Below the pieces are notes generated by a model. The model was not told the DNA's origin. It made no database searches and worked only from the letters and a program-made list of their open reading frames with translations. A DNA stretch of 64,000 nt from an uncultured Oscillospiraceae bacterium (GTDB taxonomy: Bacteria > Bacillota > Clostridia > Oscillospirales > Oscillospiraceae): assembly GCA_947626345.1 (NCBI GenBank), contig CANQSF010000009.1, forward strand, positions 20,673-84,672, read 5' to 3'. Positions 26,013-33,168 of this stretch are shown in pieces. How positions within the stretch are numbered: position 1 is the first letter of the stretch; each line of letters starts with the position of its first letter. Both the position numbers and the translations under genes were made by a program.

Positions 26013-26795
26013 ATGGAGAATCCCACCTTTCACCTGGAGGGGGTCATCAGGACAAAGGAGGAGATGCAGGACTTTGAAGGTCCGCTGACCCTGATCCTGA
26101 TGCTCCTGGCGAAAAACAAAATAGAGATCCGGGACATCAAGATCGCGGACATCCTGGACCAGTATCTGGCCTGGCTGGCGAAGATGCAGGAGATGGACCT
26201 GGAGGTGGCCAGCGAGTTCGTGCAGATGGCCTCCCACCTGGTGTACATCAAGACCCGGACCCTGCTGGCCGGCACGGAGGAGGTCTCCGAGCTGGAACTG
26301 CTCATGACCAGCCTGGAGCAGCTGCATATGCGCGACAGCTTTGCCGCGGTGAAGGAGCGCATCCCCGCCATGGGCAAGGCGCTGGAGCAGGGGGCGCTGC
26401 TGTATTCCACGCCCGGCGAGCCCATGCCCCGGTATGGGGAGTATGACTATCACCACCAGGGCTGGGAGCTGCTGGCCGCTCTGGCGGGAATGATGCAAAA
26501 GGGCGTGCCCGCCCGGGAGGAGGAGACGTCCGTGTCCGTCCCCCGGCCCATCGTCTACTCCGTGCAGGCCAAGAGCCGCCAGCTCATCGGCTTTCTGCGC
26601 AAAAGCGGAAAGGCGAGCCTGCGCCAGCTGTACGACATGGCGTCGAGCCGCTCGGAGGTGGTCGCCACGTTCCTGGCGCTGCTGACCATGTGTTCCATGG
26701 GGAGCGTGACCATCGACCGGGAGGGCGAGGATTACACCGTGTGCTTCACCGGCGGCGACACAGAGGCCATTTTGGAGAGCATCGATTATGGATAA
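26013..26795 (+). CDS. scpA: Segregation and condensation protein A
   Basis: Kleisin subunit of the SMC-ScpAB condensin, bridging the SMC heads. 260 residues. Family N-terminus DFEGPLTLILMLLAKNKIEIRDIKIADILDQYL and FVQMASHLVYIKTRTLL. The C-terminal winged helix is in the SVPRPIVYSV to TIDREGEDYTV region. The ribosome site is poor, so translation is probably coupled to the upstream M50 gene. It overlaps scpB by eight bases. Confidence 0.95.
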   Translation: MENPTFHLEGVIRTKEEMQDFEGPLTLILMLLAKNKIEIRDIKIADILDQYLAWLAKMQEMDLEVASEFVQMASHLVYIKTRTLLAGTEEVSELELLMTSLEQLHMRDSFAAVKERIPAMGKALEQGALLYSTPGEPMPRYGEYDYHHQGWELLAALAGMMQKGVPAREEETSVSVPRPIVYSVQAKSRQLIGFLRKSGKASLRQLYDMASSRSEVVATFLALLTMCSMGSVTIDREGEDYTVCFTGGDTEAILESIDYG

Positions 26796-27414
26796 AATGG
26801 AATTGAAAAGCGGCATCGAGGCCATCCTGTTCGCCTCCGGAGAGCCGGTCAGGGCCGACAGGATCGCCGTGGTGCTGGACGCCGGCGAGGAAGAGGTGCT
26901 GCAGGCGGGCGCGGAGCTGGCGGAGGAATATGAGGCCGCGGGGCGGGGCATCCGCATCGTGCGGCTGAACGACAGCCTGCAGATGCACAGCGCCCCGGAG
27001 CATGCCGCGGCCATCACCCGCGCTCTGGAGCAGCGCCGGCCGCCGAAGCTCTCCGCCGCGTCCCTGGAGGTGCTGGCCATCGTGGCCTACTTCCAGCCGG
27101 TGACCCGGGCTTACATCGAGCAGATGCGGGGCGTGGACAGCTCCTATACCGTGGGCGTGCTCACGGAGCGGGGCATGATCGAGCCCTGCGGCCAGCTGGA
27201 GGCGGTGGGCCGGCCCACACTGTATCGGACCACGGAGCTTTTTCTGCGGACGATGGGGGTGTCCAGCCTAGAGGAGCTGCCGCCGCTGCCGGAGATGAGC
27301 AGCAGTGACGCGGCGATGCAGCTGCAGCAGAAGGTCGATGCCCTGCGCGCGGCGGAGGAGGTGCAGGCGGAGCTGGCGGAAGAGACGCCGGAGGCGGTAC
27401 ATACCCAAACGTAA
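26788..27414 (+). CDS. scpB: Segregation and condensation protein B
   Basis: Winged-helix dimer that binds ScpA in the condensin complex. 208 residues. Motifs: IEAILFASGEPV, LEVLAIVAYFQPVTRAYIEQMRGVDSSYTV, LIEPCG-like MIEPCGQLEAVGRPTLYRTTE. The C-terminal 45 residues are Ala/Glu-rich and disordered-looking. It starts inside scpA. Confidence 0.95.
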   Translation: MDKMELKSGIEAILFASGEPVRADRIAVVLDAGEEEVLQAGAELAEEYEAAGRGIRIVRLNDSLQMHSAPEHAAAITRALEQRRPPKLSAASLEVLAIVAYFQPVTRAYIEQMRGVDSSYTVGVLTERGMIEPCGQLEAVGRPTLYRTTELFLRTMGVSSLEELPPLPEMSSSDAAMQLQQKVDALRAAEEVQAELAEETPEAVHTQT

Positions 27415-27431
27415 GGGAGGCCACAGCCGCG

Positions 27432-27980
27432 TTGCGTTTGCTCATCGCCCTGGCCGCGCTGGTCGCCGCGGCGGATCTCGTCCTGATGACGCCGGTGCGC
27501 GTCCATCTCCGCTTCAGCGGCGGGAAACTGTCCGTCACGGCGGAGATCGGCCCGATGCGGCTCTGGCCGCGGAAAAAGGCGCGGCGGCAGGGGACCGGGA
27601 GGAAAAAGAGCCTTCTGCGCCGTGTGCCGTCAAGGGTCCTGTGCGCCGGCGTCCGCCGGGGACTGGGCGCGGCGGCGAGGCTCCTGCGCCGGACGCGGCT
27701 GACCGCGCTGCGGGTGCGCTTCACGGCGGGCGGAGACGATCCTTACCGGGCCGCCATGGCCTACGGTCGTGCGGGCCTTGCACTGGAGGGCATAGGCAGG
27801 CTGTGTGTTGGCAGCGCAGCGGACGCGGACCTGCGGGCGGAGATGGTTCCGGGAGGCCGGACGCAGCTGGACGCCGAGGTACGCGCCGCCGCCCGGCTGG
27901 GCACGGTGGCGTGGGCGGCGGCCGGTTTTTCTTTTGCCGTTTTGCGGGAATACTACTGTTACAAAAAAACGGAAGGATGA
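27432..27980 (+). CDS. DUF2953 protein (YtfI-like)
   Basis: 182 residues, starting with a single N-terminal hydrophobic helix (LLIALAALVAAADLVLM), then a very basic segment (RKKARRQGTGRKKSLLRR) and a short amphipathic domain. The C-terminus has another hydrophobic stretch. The length, the helix and the place directly upstream of a GerW/YtfJ gene match B. subtilis ytfI, a DUF2953 gene next to ytfJ. The TTG start has GGGAGG 11 bases upstream, slightly long. A sporulation role is inferred from the neighbour. Confidence 0.7.
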   Translation: MRLLIALAALVAAADLVLMTPVRVHLRFSGGKLSVTAEIGPMRLWPRKKARRQGTGRKKSLLRRVPSRVLCAGVRRGLGAAARLLRRTRLTALRVRFTAGGDDPYRAAMAYGRAGLALEGIGRLCVGSAADADLRAEMVPGGRTQLDAEVRAAARLGTVAWAAAGFSFAVLREYYCYKKTEG

Positions 27981-27987
27981 CGCAAAT

Positions 27988-28377
27988 ATGGCAGAACGAG
28001 CGGTGGGCGAGCTGATGGAGGGCGCCATGGAGAAGATCCGCGGCATGGTGGACCCGGACACGGTCATCGGCACGCCGATGACCACCCCGGACGGCACCAC
28101 GCTGATCCCTGTGTCCAGGCTCTCTTTTGGCTTCGCCTCCGGCGGCAGCGACAGGAACGCCGGGGCCAAGACCGGGATCTGGGGCGGCGGCAGCGCTGCG
28201 GTCAAGGTGGAGCCGGTGGGCTTTCTCCTGAACAAGGGCGGCTCCAGCCGGATGCTGGCCATCCAGCCGCCCGCCTTTTCCACGGCGGACCGGCTGCTGG
28301 ACATGGTGCCGGAGCTGCTGGAGCAGCTGGAGCGGTATCTGGACAAGGCGGGGAAAAAGGCCCCGGGCCAGGGTTAG
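27988..28377 (+). CDS. gerW: GerW family sporulation protein (YtfJ)
   Basis: 129 residues. MEKIRGMVDPDTVIGTPMTTPDGTTLIPVSRLSFGFASGG is the family signature, followed by a Gly-rich loop GIWGGGSAAVKVEP. GerW is a forespore protein needed for spore germination in B. subtilis, so its presence supports a spore-forming host. The start ATG has GGAAGG upstream. It is followed by a DacF-like gene, which also fits a sporulation cluster. Confidence 0.93.
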   Translation: MAERAVGELMEGAMEKIRGMVDPDTVIGTPMTTPDGTTLIPVSRLSFGFASGGSDRNAGAKTGIWGGGSAAVKVEPVGFLLNKGGSSRMLAIQPPAFSTADRLLDMVPELLEQLERYLDKAGKKAPGQG

Positions 28378-28397
28378 ATCGTCCCATATGCGGCAAG

Positions 28398-28427
28398 AAT
28401 AAGCACTGCTGAAAGGCGGTGCTTATT
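28398..28427 (+). promoter_or_regulatory. Hairpin with the dacF ribosome site in its loop
   Basis: AATAAGCAC (28398-28406) pairs perfectly with GTGCTTATT (28419-28427). The loop TGCTGAAAGGCG holds the Shine-Dalgarno, and the ATG follows the stem directly. It could regulate translation or just present the site. Confidence 0.45.
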
Positions 28428-29534
28428 ATGAACATGAAACGATGGCTGGCGGCTGTGCTGACCGCGGCGCTGCTGTTGCTGCCCCGAGGCGGGACCGCCT
28501 GCGCGGCGGAGGAGGAGCCCAAGGAGCTGGCATGCCACGCCGGCGTGCTGATGGACGCCGCCAGCGGCCGGGTGCTGTGGCAGCGGGAGGCGGACGAGCG
28601 GGCGCTCATCGCCTCTACCACCAAGATCATGACCGCCCTGGTGGCGCTGGAGCACTGTGATCTGCACGCGGAGGTGACGGTGGACCCGGCCTGGACCGGT
28701 ATCGAGGGGTCCAGCATGTATCTGGCCCCCGGCCAGATCATCACGGTAGAGGAGCTGTTATACGGACTGATGCTGGCCTCCGGCAATGACGCGGCGGAGG
28801 CCCTGGCTGCGGTGACGGCCGGCTCCGACGACGCCTTCGCCGCCCTCATGAACGAAAAGGCCCAGGAGCTGAGCTGCGCCAACACCCACTTCGTCAACGC
28901 CAGCGGCCTGGATGACGCCGAGCACTACGCCAGCGCCTACGACCTGGCCCTCATCACCCGGGCGGCGCTGGAAAACCAGGATCTCCGGCGGATCGTCTCC
29001 ACCGTGTCGAAGACAGTGGGGGACAACACCTTCGTCAACCACAACCGCCTGCTGCGGGAGTGCGAAGGCGTGTTCGGCGTGAAGACGGGCTATACCAAGG
29101 CCGCCGGCCGGACCCTGGTCACCGCCTGCGAGCGGGAGGGGATCACTCTTATCTGCGTGACCCTGTCGGACCCGAACGACTGGGACGACCATAAAGCGCT
29201 GTACGACTGGGCCTACCGCCGCTATGACCGCAGCGACGTGCTGGCGGGACGGGACTGGTCCGTGCCGGTGATCGGCGGCGAGCGGGAGTCGGTCCGGGTG
29301 GCGGCGCAGGAGGGACTGTTCGTGGTGCACGCTTCGTCCGAGCCCATCCGGGTGGAGTACCGGCTGCCCGCCTTCGTCCACGCGGAGGTGACGGCCGGCG
29401 CGCCCTGCGGCGAGGCTGTGGCCTATGTGGACGGCGTCGAGGTGGGCGGCGCGGCGCTGGTGTACGCGGAGGACGTGGCTCGATCGGAGAAGACGCCCAC
29501 CCTCTGGGAGCGGTTCCTGGAGATGGTGAGCTGA
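28428..29534 (+). CDS. dacF: D-alanyl-D-alanine carboxypeptidase (DacF-like)
   Basis: Penicillin-binding-protein-type carboxypeptidase trimming peptidoglycan stem peptides outside the membrane. 368 residues with a signal peptide (cleavage near TACAAEE). Motifs: SxxK at S63-K66 (STTKIM), SGN at 118-120 (LASGNDAAE), KTG at 219-221 (VKTGYTKAAG). The C-terminal beta domain (PBP5_C-like) follows from about residue 275. In B. subtilis DacF acts in the forespore. The position after gerW supports a sporulation role. Start at ATG 28428, with AAAGG about nine bases upstream. Confidence 0.92.
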   Translation: MNMKRWLAAVLTAALLLLPRGGTACAAEEEPKELACHAGVLMDAASGRVLWQREADERALIASTTKIMTALVALEHCDLHAEVTVDPAWTGIEGSSMYLAPGQIITVEELLYGLMLASGNDAAEALAAVTAGSDDAFAALMNEKAQELSCANTHFVNASGLDDAEHYASAYDLALITRAALENQDLRRIVSTVSKTVGDNTFVNHNRLLRECEGVFGVKTGYTKAAGRTLVTACEREGITLICVTLSDPNDWDDHKALYDWAYRRYDRSDVLAGRDWSVPVIGGERESVRVAAQEGLFVVHASSEPIRVEYRLPAFVHAEVTAGAPCGEAVAYVDGVEVGGAALVYAEDVARSEKTPTLWERFLEMVS

Positions 29535-29551
29535 AGGGGAAGGAGAAGAGC

Positions 29552-30262
29552 ATGAAGCAGCGGCTGCAGAAGCTGATATCCGGCGCGGGCATCGCCTCCC
29601 GGCGCGGCGCGGAGCAGATGATCGCCGCGGGGCGGGTGACCGTGAACGGCGAGAGGGCATCGGTGGGCATGAGCGCCGACCCGGAGACGGACGACGTGCG
29701 GGTGGACGGCGCGCCTGTGCGCCTCCCGGCCCGGCACCGGTACATAGTTCTCAACAAGCCCCGGGGGCATGTGACCACCCTCAGCGATGACCGCGGCCGG
29801 CCCACGGCGGCCCAGCTGGTGGCGGACGCAGGGGGGAGGGTCTATCCCGTGGGCCGGCTGGATATGGACTCGGAGGGACTGCTCATCTTCACCGACGACG
29901 GCCAGGCGGCCAACGCCCTGATGCACCCGTCCCATCAGGTGGACAAGGTCTATACCGTGTTCGTCCACGGCGGGGATATCCCCGGCGGCCTCGCCGCGCT
30001 GCGAACCATGGACAGCCTGGAAGGAGAGCCCATCGCCCGGCCGAAAGTGACGCTCATCGAGCGGCAGGGGGACAGGGCGGAGATCCAAATGGTGATCCAC
30101 GAGGGGAAAAACCGCCAGATCCGCCGGATGTGCGCTGCATGCGGGCTGCGGATCGAGCGCCTGGTGCGCATCGCCGAGGGGCCGGTGACGCTGGGTGACC
30201 TGCCGGCGGGGAAGTGGCGCTATATGACGGCGGATGAGGTACGATTCCTGCAAAAAAGCTGA
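29552..30262 (+). CDS. rluB: 23S rRNA pseudouridine synthase, RluB/RsuA family
   Basis: 236 residues. N-terminal S4 domain (MKQRLQKLISGAGIASRRGAEQMI), then the catalytic domain with GRLDMDSEGLLIFTDDG, where the Asp of GRLD is the nucleophile, and EGKNRQIRRMCAACG. RluB targets U2605 of 23S rRNA in E. coli, and the exact target here is inferred. AAGGGGAAGGAG precedes the ATG. The scpAB-ytfIJ-dacF-rluB order is a common Firmicutes arrangement. Confidence 0.93.
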   Translation: MKQRLQKLISGAGIASRRGAEQMIAAGRVTVNGERASVGMSADPETDDVRVDGAPVRLPARHRYIVLNKPRGHVTTLSDDRGRPTAAQLVADAGGRVYPVGRLDMDSEGLLIFTDDGQAANALMHPSHQVDKVYTVFVHGGDIPGGLAALRTMDSLEGEPIARPKVTLIERQGDRAEIQMVIHEGKNRQIRRMCAACGLRIERLVRIAEGPVTLGDLPAGKWRYMTADEVRFLQKS

Positions 30263-30319
30263 TCATTTCCCGGATCAGCGGCCTGTTTTGCAAGGAGAAG
30301 AAAAATTTTCCGGGGATAC

Positions 30320-30348
30320 TTGCATTTTTCAGCTTCGGCCGCTATGAT
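30320..30348 (+). promoter_or_regulatory. rpiR operon promoter
   Basis: TTGCAT (30320-30325), 17-bp spacer, TATGAT (30343-30348). It is followed by AAGGAG and the ATG at 30385, and likely drives rpiR, the flavoprotein, cmk and ispH-rpsA. Confidence 0.65.
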
Positions 30349-30384
30349 AGAGTGGCGTAAGATCCTCGCGCCAAGGAGACGGAA

Positions 30385-31248
30385 ATGGAAAAAGATATCC
30401 TTTCTCTGATGAACGACAGCAGCCGCCGCCTCTCCAAGGGACAGCGGCTCATCGCCCGGTTCATCACGGAGAACTACGATAAAGCCGCGTTCATGACGGC
30501 GGGAAAGCTGGGGCGGACGGTGGGCGTGAGCGAGTCCACTGTGGTGCGCTTTGCCACGGAGATGGGCTTCGACGGCTACCCCGGCATGCGCCGGGCCATG
30601 CAGGAGATGGTCCGCAGCCGCCTGACCAGCGTGCAGCGTATCGCCGTGGCCAAGGACATGATGGACGGAGCGGACGTGATGAAGACCGTCATGACCTCCG
30701 ACGTGGAGAAGCTGCAGAGCACCCTGGAGGAGATCGACCGGGACAGCTTCACCGCCGCGGTGGACGCCATCGCAGGGGCAAAGCATCTCTACATCGTGGG
30801 GATGCGATCCTCCGCGTCCCTGGCCAGCTTCATGGGCTTTTACATGAACCTGCTGGTGCAGGACGTGCGCCTGGTCCACGACACCACCGCCAACGAGGTG
30901 TACGAGCAGATCATGCACATCGGCCCGGGGGACGTGTACATGGGCATCAGCTATCCCCGGTATTCCGCCGGGTCCTTGAAGGCCATGCAGTTTGCCAAGG
31001 GCCGGGGCGCCACGGTCATCGCCCTGACCGACAACGACAATTCTCCCTTCGCCCCGCTGGCGGACATCAAGCTCTATGCCAAGAGCGACATGGTGTCCTT
31101 CCTGGACTCCCTGGTGGCCCCCATGAGCGTCATCAACGCCCTGATCGTGGCCGTGGCCTCCCGGAAGCGGGACTCTCTGGACGAGACGTTCGGCTATCTG
31201 GAGAGCCTGTGGAGCGAGTACGGCGTGTTCACCGGCAGTGAGAGCTGA
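30385..31248 (+). CDS. MurR/RpiR family transcriptional regulator
   Basis: 287 residues. The N-terminal HTH_6 domain (residues 1-77, LSKGQRLIARFITENYDKAAFMTAGKL and VSESTVVRFATEMGFDGYPG) is followed by a SIS sugar-phosphate-binding domain (HLYIVGMRSSASLASFMGFY, GISYPRYSAGSLKAMQFAKGRGATVIALTD). Such regulators usually sense phosphosugars, but no sugar catabolic gene is adjacent. Conservation next to the flavoprotein and cmk suggests a different or global target. The gene has its own promoter and overlaps the next gene. Confidence 0.9.
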   Translation: MEKDILSLMNDSSRRLSKGQRLIARFITENYDKAAFMTAGKLGRTVGVSESTVVRFATEMGFDGYPGMRRAMQEMVRSRLTSVQRIAVAKDMMDGADVMKTVMTSDVEKLQSTLEEIDRDSFTAAVDAIAGAKHLYIVGMRSSASLASFMGFYMNLLVQDVRLVHDTTANEVYEQIMHIGPGDVYMGISYPRYSAGSLKAMQFAKGRGATVIALTDNDNSPFAPLADIKLYAKSDMVSFLDSLVAPMSVINALIVAVASRKRDSLDETFGYLESLWSEYGVFTGSES

Positions 31249-32476
31249 CGGGGTGATCGTGGGCGGGGGCGCCGCGGGCATGATGGCCGCCGTCACCGCC
31301 GCCGAGCGGGGGATGCGGGTGCTGCTGGTGGAGCCGAACCGCCAGCTGGGCCGAAAGGTGCGCATCAGCGGCAAGGGCCGCTGCAACCTCACCAACGACT
31401 GCGACGTCAGGGGCGTGCTGGCCAACGTGCCCACCAACCCAAAGTTTTTATACAGCGCCCTCACCGCCTTCCCGCCGGAGAAGGTCATGGCGTTTTTCGA
31501 GGACCTGGGCGTGCCGCTGAAGACCGAGCGGGGCGGCCGGGTGTTCCCGGTGTCTGACAGCGCCCACGACGTGGCAGACGCGCTCGCCGCGCGGATGCAG
31601 GCGCTGGGCGTGGAGCACGTCCACGGCCGGGCCGTGCGGATCGTCACTGGCCCCGCGGGGGCCGTGACCGGCGTGGAGACCGAGCGGGGCGTCATCGACT
31701 GCCGGTGGGCCGTGCTCAGCACGGGGGGCGTGTCCTATCCCGCCACCGGCTCCACCGGCGACGGCTACGCCATGGCGGCTGCGCTGGGGCACAAAATCGT
31801 TTCTCCGCGGGGCTCGCTGGTGCCGCTGGAGAGCGACGCGCCCTATTGCGCCGCCCTGGCGGGCCTGTCGCCCCGAAACGTGGATCTGACACTTTTGGAG
31901 GACGGAAAGGCCCTGTGGAAGCAGCGGGGGGAGATGCTCTTTGCCCACTTCGGCGTCACCGGACCGCTGGTGCTGTCTGCCAGCGCCCACATCCGCCGCT
32001 GGGGCGACAGGCGCTATGCCCTCGCCATCGACTTTAAGCCCGCCCTGGATGAGGAGAAGCTGGACGGCCGCATCCGCCGGGACCTGGAGAAATACGCCAA
32101 CCGGGATATGGCCAACGCCCTGGCCGAGCTGGCTCCCCGGGTGCTGATCCCGGTGCTGCTGGAGCTGGCGGATATCCTGCCGGAGGAGAAGGCCCATGAT
32201 CTGACCCGGGAGCAGCGCCGGGCGCTGGGCCGCATGCTGAAGGCATTCCCCGTGCCCCTCACCGGTCCCCGGCCGGTGGCGGAGGCCATCGTCACCGCCG
32301 GCGGCGTGGATGTGAAGGAAGTGGACCCCCGCACCATGATGAGCAAGCTGGTCCCGGGGCTCTTCTTTGCCGGGGAGATCCTGGACGTGGACGCCTACAC
32401 AGGCGGATTCAATCTGCAGATCGCATGGGCCACCGGCCGCATGGCCGGCATGGCCGTAGGAGGAGGATCGACTTGA
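31238..32476 (+). CDS. HI0933-type NAD(P)/FAD-dependent oxidoreductase
   Basis: 412 residues. The FAD-binding motif GVIVGGGAAGMMAAVTAAERGMRV is at the N-terminus, and LGRKVRISGKGRCNLTND and the C-terminal GLFFAGEILDVDAYTGGFNLQIAWATGRMAG are family signatures. Characterised relatives reduce bile acid intermediates (BaiN) or act on unknown substrates. The core genomic position beside cmk argues for a housekeeping role. The GTG start overlaps the rpiR stop by 11 bases. It abuts cmk with a four-base overlap. Confidence 0.9.
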   Translation: MRADGVIVGGGAAGMMAAVTAAERGMRVLLVEPNRQLGRKVRISGKGRCNLTNDCDVRGVLANVPTNPKFLYSALTAFPPEKVMAFFEDLGVPLKTERGGRVFPVSDSAHDVADALAARMQALGVEHVHGRAVRIVTGPAGAVTGVETERGVIDCRWAVLSTGGVSYPATGSTGDGYAMAAALGHKIVSPRGSLVPLESDAPYCAALAGLSPRNVDLTLLEDGKALWKQRGEMLFAHFGVTGPLVLSASAHIRRWGDRRYALAIDFKPALDEEKLDGRIRRDLEKYANRDMANALAELAPRVLIPVLLELADILPEEKAHDLTREQRRALGRMLKAFPVPLTGPRPVAEAIVTAGGVDVKEVDPRTMMSKLVPGLFFAGEILDVDAYTGGFNLQIAWATGRMAGMAVGGGST

Positions 32477-33168
32477 CCGAACGCGTTTTTTCCGTGGCCA
32501 TCGACGGCCCCGCCGGCGCGGGCAAGAGCACCATCGCCAAGGCGGTGGCGGCCCGGTGCGGCTTCGTGTATGTGGACACCGGGGCCATCTACCGGACGGT
32601 GGGTCTGGCGGTGCGCCGGGCGGGGAGGGACCCCCATGATCCCGCCGTGGTAGCGCCGCTGCTGCCGGCGCTGGCCATATCCTTCGACTATGGCGCCGAC
32701 GGCGCGCAGCGGATGCACCTGAATGGGGAGGACGTGTCGGCCGCCATCCGCACGCCGGAGATGAGCATGTATGCCTCGGCGGTGTCGGCGCTGCCTCAGG
32801 TGCGGGCGTTCCTGCTGGATATGCAGCGGGACACCGCCCGCCGCCAGAGCGTGGTCATGGACGGCCGGGACATCGGCACGGTGGTGCTGCCCCAGGCGGA
32901 TCTGAAGATCTTCCTCACGGCCTCCCCGGAGGCCCGGGCCCGCCGCCGTCTGGCGGAGCTGAACGCCAAGGGGGACAAGAGCACCCTGGACGAAGTGGCC
33001 GCGGACATGGCCCGGCGGGACCATGACGACGCCACCCGGGCCGCCGCGCCCCTGCGGGCGGCGGAGGACGCGGTGACGGTGGACACCTCGGACATGACCC
33101 TGGAGGAGAGCATCGAAACGGTATGCCGCCTGGTGCGGGAGCGCATGGTGGAGCGAGGCGAAAGATGA
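32473..33168 (+). CDS. cmk: Cytidylate kinase
   Basis: Phosphorylates CMP and dCMP. 231 residues. P-loop AIDGPAGAGKSTIAKAVA, VDTGAIYRTVGLAV, VVMDGRDIGTVVLPQADLKIFLTAS and RRDHDDATRAAAPLRAAEDAVTVDTSDMTLEE are diagnostic. TTG 32473 is the start because AGGAGG lies seven bases upstream. The stop overlaps the ispH-rpsA ATG (ATGA). The cmk-ispH-rpsA order is conserved across Clostridia. Confidence 0.95.
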   Translation: MTERVFSVAIDGPAGAGKSTIAKAVAARCGFVYVDTGAIYRTVGLAVRRAGRDPHDPAVVAPLLPALAISFDYGADGAQRMHLNGEDVSAAIRTPEMSMYASAVSALPQVRAFLLDMQRDTARRQSVVMDGRDIGTVVLPQADLKIFLTASPEARARRRLAELNAKGDKSTLDEVAADMARRDHDDATRAAAPLRAAEDAVTVDTSDMTLEESIETVCRLVRERMVERGER

